Assembly (NCBI GenBank): GCA_022606425.2
Contig: JAHDVF020001252.1
Span: forward strand, 124,001 to 188,000
Reading direction: 5' to 3'
Source: Lepidostoma basale
Lineage: Eukaryota; Arthropoda; Insecta; Trichoptera; Lepidostomatidae
DNA: 64,000 nt
Below are positions 31,330-41,369 of this stretch, piece after piece; positions within the stretch are counted from its first letter, which is position 1, and every line of letters starts with the position of its first letter. Under the pieces are notes generated by a model that was given only the letters and a program-made list of their open reading frames with translations, did no database searches and was not told where the DNA came from. A program made the position numbers and the translations under genes.

Positions 31330-31840
31330 TTTCACAAAATATAGTTCAGATCAGCTTCAAATATTTGGGAGTAGAGATCTGCAACCACAATGAAATTTAT
31401 ACCTAAGTACGAGAACAAGTCAATAAAGCCTCTGCCGTATCAGGGTGTCTGAAGAATCTGGTCTGGAAGAACAAGCACATGCGTATTGACAGCAAGGTCA
31501 GAATTTATAAGACATCCGTGCGACCTATCAACGTATGCCGTAGAGACGCAGGCCGACACTGTACGAACCAAGAGTCTGCTAAGAACATCTGATATGAAGG
31601 TCCAAAGATCTATTACTAGAAACAATCTCTGAGATCGTGTCCGTAACACAGGCATAAGAAAACTTGCAAAATAGAGGATATCTTTCGGTGGATTAGATCC
31701 AGAAGAAGACACTGGAGGGACCATATAGCCAGAATTGATCGCGCATAAACAGCCGTTTACAAAATTCCTTCCAGACATCGTCCATCTGGAAGAGATGGAG
31801 GGACAGCCGGACCTCATCATCCCAGGAGACATAATTTATG
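31330..31840 (+). pseudogene. LINE-E RT C-terminal half, degenerate
   Basis: Plus strand, several frame breaks: ISFKYLGVEICNHNEIYT, REQVNKASAVSGCLKNLVWK, MRIDSKVRIYKTSVRPI, CKIEDIFRWIRSRRRHWRDH and ARIDRA. Collinear with 35,595-36,240. A GKxLCDRVRN-type block is damaged. The sequence after 31,840 is not LINE. Confidence 0.7.
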
Positions 31841-31899
31841 TGCAACGTATAGTCAGATCTATTAAAAAGAGAAGAAAAAATAGCATGCTATGCAATACA

Positions 31900-32045
31900 A
31901 TGTTTACAAAAAATTATTCAAATGTGAATCCACAACACAAAGTGATGGCAAATATAGAAGTTCTTACGAGATTCAGTGGTATTAGGACAGATGGTACTAA
32001 CAATCTTCCACCTCAACAAAATGAAGGCAAAGTCGCGGAAAACTG
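31900..32045 (+). other. Junction sequence shared with PLE flank
   Basis: 'gtgaatccacaacacaaagtgatggcaaatatagaa' (31,924 on) recurs at 15,256, 44,550 and 44,742. It borders HHR-bearing elements there. The frame continues to 32,046 (PPQQNEGKVAEN) but no protein family is recognised. Confidence 0.4.
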
Positions 32046-32054
32046 ATAAAACAC

Positions 32055-32190
32055 AAGTATAGTGAAGTATAGTTAAGTATAGTGAAGTATAATGAAGTAT
32101 AGTGAAGTATAGTAAAGTATAGTGAAGTATAGTGAAGTATAGTGAAGTATAGTGAAGTATAGTGAAGTATAGTGAAGTATTGTGAAGTAT
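32055..32190. repeat. 10-bp minisatellite (agtgaagtat)n
   Basis: About 13 tandem units with few substitutions (agttaagtat, aatgaagtat, tgtgaagtat). Reading through it gives an artificial repetitive peptide on the minus strand. Confidence 0.9.
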
Positions 32191-32267
32191 AGTGTTGAAG
32201 AAAAAATATGTGTGTATCGAAATGGTGTTTTAATTTTAATAAATAAGAAAATTTTGTTCACTGACAA

Positions 32268-32712
32268 CTAACTAACTAACCATCAAGCCGTTTCCCCGGA
32301 GAGATTGGCAGAGAGGATGGTCGTTCTGAAGATGCTCTGTACTAACATACCTCTCTACATTCATACAACGCAACATGCACTCTCGTCGATTTTTCCGACT
32401 TCGAATGTGGGTGCCTTTTAGTATATGATTAATTTGGTCATGCCATGCTTCCCTTGATCTTCTACGGTTTCTTTTTGTACTCACACTGTTTGTATACAAT
32501 ATTTTAACCATTCTTTTATCGTCCATTCGTTCCATATGTCTAAACCATCTCAGGGATCATTTTTTTTAATTTTACTTATGATGCTATCATCTGCCTTACA
32601 TTTCTTCCTTATGGTATCTTCTTCCTTAGGTATTCTCTCGTACTCATAAAGCATTTTCATGCACATTCTTCTCAGTGATCACATTTCACTGTATTTATAA
32701 AATTTTCATCGT
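32268..32712 (-). pseudogene. RTE-like LINE 3' end
   Basis: (TAAC)n, 'catcaagccgtttccccgga', complements of RRECMLRCMNVE, GTHIRSRKNR, REAWHDQINHIL and MERMDDKRMVKILYTNSV. Belongs to the subfamily seen at 17,037 and 36,635 (KLYTSSVS). Confidence 0.8.
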
Positions 32713-32719
32713 TCTTTTC

Positions 32720-33000
32720 TAACATCACATTTTGAAAGCGTCAGGTTTTATCGTCTCGCTAGCTCTTACTTTATTCATTGAGAGTATGAAATATGTTTCT
32801 AAAAGCATCTTAGTAAACCTACGCTGCGGTGGCGACCGAGAACCGACCATGGATATCCGAGCAGACCACAGGCAATATGGTCTGATGACATAAACATAGT
32901 GACAGTAGGTCAATAACACAGAGTGGCGAGGGATAGAGAGTTGTTTAGAAGTCGAAAGGGTAGACCTATTTCCAACACTGGACGAGAACGAGTGTTTTGT
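32720..33000 (+). pseudogene. LINE C-terminal fragment
   Basis: Plus strand near 32,815-32,965 encodes LRWRPRTDHGYPSRPQAIWS, DDINIVTVGQ and HRVARDRELFRSRKG. The WxDDI...ARDRxxFR pattern fits a non-LTR ORF end. No tail seen. Confidence 0.45.
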
Positions 33001-33159
33001 TTATCCAGGATTATTAATAATGTATTGAAAGTGACCCTAGATGGAGCAGTAAATTGAACAAAAAATAGTTCGACTCGAGCAAATAATAGTGTGTAAATTA
33101 TCGCCCTCAGTGACACGTTACTAAGTGAAACTTTCTCTGCGGTGAACTGACACAGGGTT

Positions 33160-33390
33160 CCTGATAAAGGTCGTATGGATCAATATGCGTAATTTAGTCT
33201 CTCCAGACAAGATTATTAACAAATTGCCACAGTGCGCGCTGATAAATTATTATTGAAAGATGAATAATTGCTTATTATTAGAACGTGTAAAACTAATCGA
33301 TCATTTATCGTATTATACGGAAGATAAGAGCGAATGCTGGCTGGCAAATTATCAAATATGGAGGTCGGACATGATAAACTGCACGTGAGT
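33160..33390. promoter_or_regulatory. Cluster of GATAA sites with an E-box
   Basis: Six GATAA/TTATC matches in about 215 bp (33,163; 33,241; 33,305; 33,323; 33,349; 33,373) plus CACGTG at 33,382-33,387. The region 33,000-33,580 has no repeat partner here. GATA motifs are frequent in AT-rich DNA, so this is only suggestive of an enhancer. Confidence 0.3.
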
Positions 33391-33589
33391 CTATTACACG
33401 TTTGAAATCACTTTCTTTATTGTACTCACATATTCGGAAATTTTTAGTTATTTTAATCAATGGGTAGTAATGACAAGAGATATTGAAATCTCCGTATCTT
33501 CGTTCGAGAATTACAAAACTATTTTTAAAACCGAACGTAAATAATGAATATAAAATAAGTAAAATGTGAAAAAAAACTTTTATAAATGT

Positions 33590-33770
33590 ATATTAAGTTA
33601 AAATCCACCGATGTTTGTGTCTTCGGCCGGTTTCGGCAGCTCGCTGCCATCTTCTGGTCTCGACCATTAAATGCTACTGCCGCTCGCTGCTACTCAGCTC
33701 GCTGCCATGGCAGCGAGCTGCCGAAACCCGTCGAAGACACAAACATCATTGGATTTCAACTAAATTTACA
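33590..33770. repeat. HHR-F related palindrome, well preserved
   Basis: About 40-bp arms: 33,611-33,650 and 33,708-33,747 are reverse complements with two mismatches. On the minus reading of the left arm: ACCAGAAGA, one T, ggcagcgagctgcc hairpin, GAAAC, CG, GCC; on the right arm, ggcagcgagctgcc hairpin, GAAAC, CC, GTC. The catalytic box has A at position 4 (CAGAAGA), also in the 25.4-kb copy, so it is a family trait and probably non-catalytic. Confidence 0.65.
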
Positions 33771-33912
33771 TTTTTAAACTGAAGTTTACAATTTTACAAT
33801 ATTTTGATATTGCTTTTATAAGTTATATAGAAAAAAATCATAGATGAACATATTGTAAAAATTCATATTGTATGTTCCAATCAGTGGAAGAACAATTTAA
33901 GCGCTTATTTGA

Positions 33913-34205
33913 TTAACAACAACAACAACAAACCATCACGTTGTTTCCCGCAGGAGTAAGCAGAGCGAATGAACCGCCACACTACTTTATCCTGACATAC
34001 CTCTCTAGTTTCCTCCACATTCATACAGCGAGTCATACACGCACGTCGATTCATCCGATGGTTGAAGAAAGAATGGTTAAAAAAAGCATACGTTAACGAT
34101 GTAAATGGAGTACGGAGTCGAGATAGACCGAGAAAAACATGACATGACCAAATTAATCAATGTTTAAAGGTTGGTCATGTCTGAAGCCGGAAGAATCGAC
34201 GTGCT
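33913..34205. pseudogene. RTE-like LINE with 5' inversion
   Basis: 33,913-34,055 is antisense (3' end with (CAA)n, then CMNVEETRE); at about 34,056 it switches to the sense strand (VEERMVKKSIR, then RPRKT*HDQINQCLKVGHV). Such inversions are a known outcome of twin priming during LINE insertion. Confidence 0.7.
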
Positions 34206-34289
34206 TAATTGATTATTTAAATAAAATATTGATACAATTCAATATAATATTGAAACATACGTACTAATTGAATATTTTTCTTCGCTCGC

Positions 34290-34560
34290 CTTAATTATTC
34301 CACTGCTGGACTTCGGGCTTCTATTACTTTATTTCGCTCTCCTTTTTCACTCATGTCTTCCCGCTAGTAAGGCTACGTCGTCGACTTTTCTCCCCTGTGG
34401 CCTTCCAACACCACTCTTGTTTACCCACGGTCTACTCGTATATTGAAATTATCTTGGTTTCTACAATATTACCACGTTGTCTCACTTTGCGTCATGACAA
34501 TTGCCACTTTAATTTAGCCGTTCGATTCATGATGTCTTAAAATCTAATTTCTTAATTTCT
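34290..34560 (-). pseudogene. LINE C-terminal fragment
   Basis: Minus strand includes RPWVNKSGVGRPQGRKVDD, VALLAGRHE and a KSSSGI tail region, similar to GRPQxRWxDDVxxLAGxxW ends of LINE-D-like ORFs. Strongly decayed. Confidence 0.45.
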
Positions 34561-35590
34561 TATTCGGTCTCTTAGACTCACCAATCATCTGTCTTTCTAT
34601 AGATCGTTTCGTATGTTAAATCCATATATTGTTATTTGAATTACCGAGTGAAAATTATTTATTTCTGACATTATAATGTAAGCAAAATGGTAGTTTTTAA
34701 ATTGCACTGTTATTTATACTGTGGTTATATAATATTTTAAAAAAAATATAAAGTAAATGTGTTAATACTGTGGAATTCTATTTGATATTTCCTTTAGAAA
34801 TTGGAACACCGTTTCTTTCAAGTTTTGCACTTTTCTAGACAGGTTTCTTTTGATAAAAATGTGTTTAAAAATTCATTAAAAAAATATAATTATTCTAAAT
34901 GAGAATTTAAATTCTTATTTATATTACGGATATATAAATACACGTATTATTTTAAAATATATGTAACGTACCATAAACGAATGTCGCTGATTTCGTTCAA
35001 AATAACGAATGTTTACCCTATTTTTGAATTCACAGCTTAGCTGGTAATTAGACACGATTCTAATCAACTCTATCTCCTGGCAAAGCCGAGATCCAATCCT
35101 CGGAAAGGTAAGAGCCTGCAACCCATAAATTAATCGAATTTTACATCACTTAACCCAGAGTATTATCAAACGAACTGTTACGAATATTACACGCTAGATG
35201 GCGCCATATAACGATGATATCGTTTGTCCTACTTGTATGTTATTGATATTACACACACATTTCAATTTAATCCCTGTTATAGGTAGATTTTTTTTTTTCA
35301 TTAAAGCTTGTGAATATGGTCTCGTTATATTTTTAATATATTTTTCATTATCCTGTATATCTTAAAGATCTGTATTTATTCTGTATATATAAATGCTTTA
35401 TAAAATACATCGTAAAAAAAAATGGTCAGTAGCGTTCAATGCTTTTTTTTTAAATATAATTATTAATTTCGAAAGAATAACAATAACGACATGTTTATTC
35501 CTTATACATATACTTCATGAAACCAAACAATGTATTTTTTTCCTTATTGAGTCTTAACTTATCGAGTATCTTGACGCGAAGGTAGCAATT
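34560..35590. other. No gene seen
   Basis: About 1 kb of AT-rich DNA. 'ctagatggcgccat' at 35,194-35,207 resembles a CTCF-type insulator core, but the AGATGGCG phrase also occurs in the 'tatctc' repeats. Nothing else. Confidence 0.3.
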
Positions 35591-35594
35591 TAAT

Positions 35595-36240
35595 TAATTC
35601 AAACTACAATTATACAATTTTACACTTTTGCTAAAATACAACATGATCATATCCATCTCAAAAACGAAGTTTATGACATTCTCTAGAAACCAACTAAGAT
35701 TCAAAATCTCCGTACGCCAAGAAAAAAATGAACAGGTAGACCAATTCAGATATCTCGGAAGCGAAGTAACCAGCTCTAATGATCTCCCCAGAGAAGTAAG
35801 GTCACAGGTAGATAAGGGTGCAGTGGTTGCAGGCTGCTTGAAAGATGTCATATGGAGAAACAAGGACATGAGGACTGACAGCAAGGTACCTATTTATCAG
35901 ACCTGTGTGCGACCAATCCTCACATATAGCATTGAATCGAGGGCAGACACTGTCAAGACAAAAAGCATGCTCAGGACAACTGAGATGAAAACACTCCGCG
36001 CTATAGCTGGCAAAACCCTATGTGATCGAGTTAGGAATACAGCAATCCGAGAAATCTGCGAGGTCAAAGATGTGGTCAGATGGGAATGTCAAAGACGGCG
36101 ATACTGGCATCAACATGTAGAAAGAATGAGCTCAAATAGGAAACCATACATAGCTCTCCATGGAACGCCAACCAGGAAGACCCCCGAAACAGTGGAGAGA
36201 AAGCTGGAGTTCAGCGTCTCAAGAGGACCCGCTTGAAATA
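35595..36240 (+). pseudogene. LINE-E RT C-terminal half, open 202 codons
   Basis: A continuous frame 35,628-36,236: MIISISKTKFMTFSRN, EQVDQFRYLGSEVTSSNDL, AVVAGCLKDVIWRNKDM, IYQTCVRPILTYSIESRADT, EMKTLRAIAGKTLCDRVRNT and RRRYWHQHVERMSSN. This spans from the motif after the RT palm to near the ORF end. The catalytic YxDD is upstream and missing. The best-preserved LINE-E here; insertion probably fairly recent. Confidence 0.8.
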
Positions 36241-36348
36241 ACAGACTCCTGAGTCTATCAAAAGTGAAGAAGATGAATAAGAAGACTTTTACTGTATGAT
36301 GTTTTTGATGAATCGTCTTCAAAACACAAACGTTTAAATAACTTATTT

Positions 36349-36602
36349 AGATAATCCATTGTTTTGGCGGAAATACTGATATTTGAACATTATTAACTGT
36401 GTAATTAAAACACTCTTGTAGAATAACCCAATTGATCTAATTTTTACTTAATTGTCGCGATAGCTGTTACGCTAACCAATGATAGCATTATCAGGTGTTA
36501 CAAACAAGTTCAAAGATGATTGTTACACCTGATGACCCTAACATTGGTTAGTAAAACAGCTGTCACGACAATTTAAAAAAAATCAATTTTAATATTTTAA
36601 TT
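36349..36602. repeat. HHR-B palindrome
   Basis: Starts 'gataatccattgttttggcgg'. Minus arm core: CTGATAA, GTAAC (both damaged). Plus arm: CTGATGA at 36,529-36,535, stem II cctaac/gttag, AAAAC (G12 lost), AGC, TGTC. Neither arm keeps a complete core. Confidence 0.65.
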
Positions 36603-36634
36603 GTTTCAATAATATTTTAATTTTTGAAAAATCA

Positions 36635-37072
36635 AACTAACTAACTAACTAACCATCACGCCATTTCCCTGAAGGGGTAGGCAGAGAGGATGGATCGCCA
36701 CAATGGCCAGTCCTGGCATACCTCTCGGGATTCCTCTACATTCATACATCGTACCATGCACGCACGTCGATTATTCCGACTTCGAATGTGGCCGCCTTTT
36801 AGAAATTGATTAATTTGGTCATGCCATGTTTTCCTCGGTCGTCCTTGGATTTTTTCCCACTCACGCTGCTTGTGTACAACTTTTTAACCATTCTACTCTC
36901 ATCCATTCGTTCCATATGTCCAAACCATCTCAGGGATCCTTTTTTGATTTTATTCATGATGCAGTCATCTGCCTTACATTTCTTTATTATTTCATCGTTC
37001 GGTATTCTATCATACAACGTTTTCCCGCACATTCTTCTTAGTGATCTCATTTCTACGGCGTTTATCCGTAAT
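36635..37072 (-). pseudogene. RTE-like LINE 3' end
   Basis: (TAAC)n, 'catcacgccatttccctga'. Minus strand encodes RINAVEMRSLRRMCGKTLYD, DDCIMNKIKKGSLRWFGHME and DESRMVKKLYTSSVSGKKS, with a frameshift at the RGRPRKT site. Same subfamily as 17,037, and better preserved in the WFGHMERM region. Confidence 0.8.
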
Positions 37073-37079
37073 ATTTTAA

Positions 37080-37600
37080 TTATTTCATAATTGAATACTT
37101 TTAAGAAGTGGTTTGCGACATAAGGGTATAGTTTTCCAGTTTTTACCCGTTTTTCCTTATTCTTAAGCTTCACTGACCGTCAATGATTTCCTCGTGAGAC
37201 GAATTGATCTCTTCGTCCCAGCCTCTCTCGTTCAAGGCAATATCGCCCGCCGTCACGCACTCGGAAATATATTAAATGGGGTAAACACAAAGGTGAGTGG
37301 TGGGAACAGGTTTTCATTATTTCCAATACAAATAGCGGGAGACAAGATATTTGTGCGTGCCAATAATAGAAACTGCGAACTATAGAAGATTCAAGATATC
37401 GCGTACGTATTGTTGCTTGAGCAATCGTGTCAGAGTTCGTATTCATCAGTAAGCAATAGTTTGATAAACGATATCGGATATATTAATAATATATTTTGGA
37501 TTGCCTTTAAAAGAATATTTTTACTTTGATTTTGGAATTACTGTCGAAACGTGATCTACAAATGAAATAAAGTAAATAAAAAGTTTTCATTTTGAAACAC
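37080..37600. other. Unassigned
   Basis: Overlapping short open frames occur on both strands at 37,180-37,446 in more balanced sequence, with a donor-like AAGGTGAGT at 37,290. No domain recognised; a lost exon or unique spacer are both possible. Confidence 0.25.
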
Positions 37601-37607
37601 TCTTTTG

Positions 37608-37790
37608 ACGACCTTCTTGGCCGAGTGTTACTTACTTTGACTGCCACCCTAAAGGTTCTGGGTTCGATTCCCGACGATGCGGTGTGATTGTCACATTGTC
37701 TATATTCTGGTGAAAATTTCACGAGACGATTAACTACCTATCACATACCGGGTCCATTTGTGAACCTAAACCATCTAGGGACACCCACAC
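37608..37790 (+). mobile_element. tRNA-SINE, diverged
   Basis: Head 'cgaccttcttggccgagtgt', box B 'gggttcgattcccg' (about 37,659-37,672), body to 'gattaactacctatcacat'. It then joins sequence around 'attaaaattagtccagcagtttaatag', which is not the usual SINE tail and may be another element. Confidence 0.65.
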
Positions 37791-38695
37791 AAAAAAATCA
37801 TTAAAATTAGTCCAGCAGTTTAATAGCAGTTCAACTACGACTACATAACCCGTACTGGAGATTTATATTTATATAGGTTACTTAAGCAATGATTTAAAAC
37901 TCCATATTTAAACATAATATATTTATATTTGCATATTCGAATTATTATCCGTCTGACAAGGACATTATCTAAACATCACTTTACAAAGGACATTAACGCT
38001 ATGCATACCATATGTGTTATTTTTATCACTGGACAAAAATAACATATAAAAGATGATTTTGATTTATATGTTATCATTTTTAATGATGTATTATTAAAAT
38101 AATAATAAATGAAAATAACAATAGATTCTGTATTATGTTTTGAGTGTGTAAAGGTAACAAAAACTTTGCTTGAAAGGCTTGTAATATATATTATATATTT
38201 TTTTAACAAAGTGTGGATTACATCACAAAGAGCTTTGTAAATATAACCTCAAAAGAAAGAGCACATCCCCGTATTTGCTTATTAAACATCCCAGTATTTG
38301 CAAGTTAACAAGTAAATAAGCGTGTAGTATATTGTAATATACTTCAACATATGCATTTAATTATCTTAATCTCGTTTATTATTAATACAAAATCAAGGTT
38401 AGTTTAATATTATAAAAATTATTTATTTATATATGATGAGTTTCTCCTTTCGAAAACGTAAAAATTCTTAATTAATTCTAAGAAGGTAAAGCATGTGTTT
38501 TCTATACAAAAAATAGGATTATACCAATATTTATTTTAAAAATGGAGTAAACTTAGAAATGTTTCACGTCGAAAAAAATGATTTACTCAACCAAACGATG
38601 GAAATGATTTGTTCACGAAACTATTCATAGTTTTAAATGACAAATATTTTTTATTTCTACGATTTTTTTATGAATTAAACCTTTATCATTGGGAG
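37790..38695. other. No gene seen
   Basis: AT-rich throughout with no ORF of note and no recognised repeat. Confidence 0.35.
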
Positions 38696-38699
38696 AACG

Positions 38700-38800
38700 A
38701 TATAAACTTCACGATATGGGTGTAAAGCCTTCGAAACATGTCAAAAATAATAATCTCAAAAGTTGAAAAAACAGTGTTAACTATGGAATTCAACGGTGTT
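38700..38800 (+). repeat. HHR-E partial arm
   Basis: 'gggtgtaaagccttcgaaacatgtcaaaaat' (38,717 on) preserves the 3' half of the motif: stem II ccttc, GAAAC, AT, GTC. The CUGAUGA half has been replaced. Followed by 'ggaattcaacggtgttaacgcctt', also at 21,932. Confidence 0.55.
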
Positions 38801-39339
38801 AACGCCTTAAATTGCCATAGAATTAATTAACCTAGTTTAACATCAATCATGAAAATACTTATATAAGTTTTTTTTTTATAATTAAATTTGTGAATCTACA
38901 GTCTGTTATGACTCCGACATTCAATTCCGTACATTTAACAATTACCTTTAGAAAAATATTCCATCCGGTTTGACGATTTTGACACCAAGTCTCAAAATTC
39001 GTATCGTGTATACAATATACAATTATTATTTATAAAGACCCAAATGAGACCTACCCACATTCATATATAGAATTACATCATCTAAATTGAAGAACTCAAT
39101 TTCTTTTTCAATTTTTATTTTCCATGCGACGCTCCCTAAAAATTCGCATTTCACCACCGGTGGAATGACGAAAAAAGTAAATTGACAGGTTGAAGAGGAA
39201 GGTGTGCTTATACAAGATACGTAAATTATACCACCTGGATAAATGTGACGTAAGCCGCGGACATACTCCGAAAGAATGTTAAAATTCGGATTGCAAAATT
39301 ATATTCAATTGTTTACAGTCCCATCTATTATCATGAAAA
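38800..39339. other. No gene seen
   Basis: Single-copy-looking AT-rich DNA. A short palindrome 'caccggtg' at about 39,157 is too small to interpret. Confidence 0.3.
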
Positions 39340-39351
39340 TTAAGGTTACTC

Positions 39352-39726
39352 TTCTTTTTCTTCTTCAGCCTGTATTGACCGTCCACTCCTGGACGTAGGC
39401 CTCCTCTCGCATTTTCCATTCTCTTCTATCTCGCATCCAGGCACTTCCCGCACTTCTCCGGACATCGTCGCGCCAACGCAACTGTGGGCGCCCAACTCCA
39501 CGCTTTGCCGTCCTTGGCCACCAGCACAGCAGTCGCCTTGTCCACTTTTCATCTGGATCGCGAGCGACATGTCCCGCCCATCGCCACTTGAGGGTTGCGG
39601 CCATCTTGATAACATCGGAAACCTTTGTCCTGACTCGTATGTCCTCATTTCTGAGTCTGTCCCGTAAACTGATACCCAACATGGCTCTCTCCATTGCTTT
39701 CTGAGTGACTCTTAGCTTGTTGACAC
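39352..39726 (-). pseudogene. LINE-D C-terminus with 12-bp TSD
   Basis: Flanked by ttaaggttactc at 39,340-39,351 and 39,727-39,738, a perfect 12-bp duplication. Minus frame open for 109 codons: ERAMLGISLRDRLRNEDIRV, VIKMAATLKWRWAGHVARD, EKWTRRLLCWWPRTAKRGVG, RPQLRWRDDVRRSAGSAWM and REEAYVQEWTVNTG, then a GAAGAAGAA tail. A young 5'-truncated copy with clean boundaries. Confidence 0.85.
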
Positions 39727-40026
39727 TTAAGGTTACTCAAAAAACAGAATTACTCAATAAATGAGTATCGATTAAATTGTAATAAATCACTTGATAATAG
39801 CTTGATAATCACTTGATAATCATTTGGTAATCACTTGGATATCAATTTATAATCACTTGTTAATCACTTAATAATCACTAGAAAACGCTTAATAATCACT
39901 TGAGAATCGCTTGATAATCACTTGATAACTACTTGATAATATCTTGATAATAAATAGATAATAAATTGATAATCACTTGATCATCACTTGATAATAACTA
40001 ATCACTTGATAACTACTTGATAATCA

Positions 40027-40296
40027 AATAGTCCATTGTTTTGGCCGAAACACTGATAATTCAACATTATTACTGTTAAAATTTAATACAATGTTATTAT
40101 ATCACAATTTCTTTTCATTCACTGAGTGTCACGACAGCTGTTTCGCCAACCGATGTTGGCATCATCAGGTGTTACAATAAAGTTTATTGTAACACCTGAC
40201 CTAACAACATCGGTTAGCGAAACAGCCGTCGCGACACTCTCAGTGAATAAAAATAAATTGTGATATTATTACAATGTTTTAAATTTTAACAGTAAT
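40027..40296. repeat. HHR-B palindrome inserted in minisatellite
   Basis: Because both flanks are satellite, the ends are clear: 'aatagtccattgttttggcc' at the left and 'ttttaacagtaat' at the right, about 270 bp. Minus arm has an intact core; the plus arm has lost three bases of CUGAUGA ('cacctgacctaacaacatcgg'). The two arms meet at 'acaataaagtttattgt', itself a palindrome. Confidence 0.8.
40133..40168 (-). ncRNA. Hammerhead-ribozyme-like motif (HHR-B)
   Basis: Minus strand: CTGATGA (40,168-40,162), extra T, stem II GCCAAC with GTTGGC around ATCG, GAAAC, loop AGCT, GTC (40,135-40,133). Stem III would be the 2-bp AC/GU. Outer stem I can form between TTTATT upstream and AATGAAA downstream with a bulge. 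Core bases all match the hammerhead consensus except for the extra base after A9. Confidence 0.65.
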
Positions 40297-40689
40297 ACTT
40301 GATAATCACTTATACTTACTTGATCATCATTTATCACCACGCATAATCACTTATAATCACTTGATAATCAATTAATAATCACTTGATAATCGCGTTATAT
40401 TCACTTTGTAATCGATTACTTCTGTTACCAGGCAGGATTCAAAATACTAGGTTATATAAGTAAAAGAAACTAACTGTCTGTCGAGTCCACATTCTTGAGA
40501 GTAGCCTCGGTAGATGACCCTCATATCGCAGATGGCCATCGTCTACCCCTCTTGACCGTTAGAAATTAAAGGGCATACATTATAGTGTTGTCATCTTCTC
40601 GGCACATGACGTGGCCAAATCGACATGTCAAACGAACAAATTAAATAATAATAGAAAAAAAATTAAAAATGATTGTGTGAATCAAACAT

Positions 40690-41158
40690 CTAACCACGGC
40701 GCCGCTCCGAAGGGGTAGGCGGAAAGAATGGACTGCCACACTTTTTTTTCCTGGCATATTTCTCTCGATTCCTCAACATTCCAATATCGTGTTATGAACA
40801 AACATCGATTTCCCCGACTCCTCACGTGGCCGACATTCAATATATGATTTATTTGATCGTGCCACGTTTCCCTCGATCTTCCTATATCTCTAGTTTCATC
40901 TTCATCATAAACGTAAACCTTTTTTTACCAGTTTTTCTTCATTCATTATTTTCATGTGTTCAAACCATCTTAATGATCCTTTCATTATTTTGTTTAACAC
41001 ACTATCATTCGCACCGCATTCACTTCTTTTATTTTAATTCGACACTCAATCATACACATATTTTCTACACATTCGTCTAAGAGATCTCATTTCTACTACA
41101 ATTATTCTAATTTCATCCTTTTTTTACCAGTTCCATGCTTCGCTTCCACACATTAAAA
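40690..41158 (-). pseudogene. RTE-like LINE, 3' terminus altered
   Basis: Begins 'accacggcgccgctccgaag' without (TAAC)n. Minus strand retains complements of TWHDQINHIL, VNDV/YDEDETRD, MNEEKLVKK and, at about 41,120, the SWNW block. Several frameshifts. Confidence 0.7.
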
Positions 41159-41162
41159 GTAA

Positions 41163-41268
41163 GTCATAAAACGTGGGTACTTGAGGCGATGCTTGGGTGT
41201 ATATAAGTACATTGAGAGAGTCTATCATATTTGTCAAGAGTATAAGTAACGACCCACGTTTTTATGAC
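41163..41268. repeat. Foldback containing a TATA box
   Basis: gtcataaaacgtgggt (41,163-41,178) is mirrored by acccacgtttttatgac (41,252-41,268) with one extra T. Between them is 'gtgtatataagtac' (41,198-41,211). A 106-bp unit bounded by matching arms could be a small MITE or a regulatory foldback. No second copy is seen in the window. Confidence 0.5.
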
Positions 41269-41331
41269 GTAATATCTTTGCTTCCCTATAGGCATCAATA
41301 TGTAATTGAAAACCACAACAAAGCACAGTCC

Positions 41332-41365
41332 AACCTAACCTAACCTAATCTAACATAACCTAACT
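41332..41365. repeat. Interstitial CCTAA telomere-type repeat
   Basis: About seven units of aaccta/aatcta/aacata in tandem. TTAGG is the canonical arthropod telomere repeat. A short internal tract like this is common in insect genomes and does not by itself indicate a chromosome end. Confidence 0.6.
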
Positions 41366-41369
41366 TAAT

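Larger units (their letters stand above)
39785..40415. repeat. Minisatellite cttgataatca, interrupted
   Basis: Tandem 10-11-bp units (cttgataatca, cttgataacta, cttaataatca) from 39,785 to about 40,026 and again 40,297-40,415. The gap is an HHR-B element, so this was one array before insertion. Confidence 0.85.

Noticed and set aside
32055..32190. CRISPR-like array
   Set aside because: Contiguous 10-bp tandem units without spacers in a eukaryotic context.
32073..32267. Repetitive peptide (YFTILHYTSL)n on the minus strand
   Set aside because: It is the translation of a 10-bp minisatellite.
35194..35207. CTCF insulator site
   Set aside because: The AGATGGCG core is also part of the dispersed 'tatctc' element; one isolated match is not enough.
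39346..39648. 100-codon minus frame beside the LINE-D frame
   Set aside because: Out-of-frame reading of the same LINE-D fragment.
41332..41365. Chromosome end
   Set aside because: Only about seven degenerate units, with ordinary repeats on both sides.
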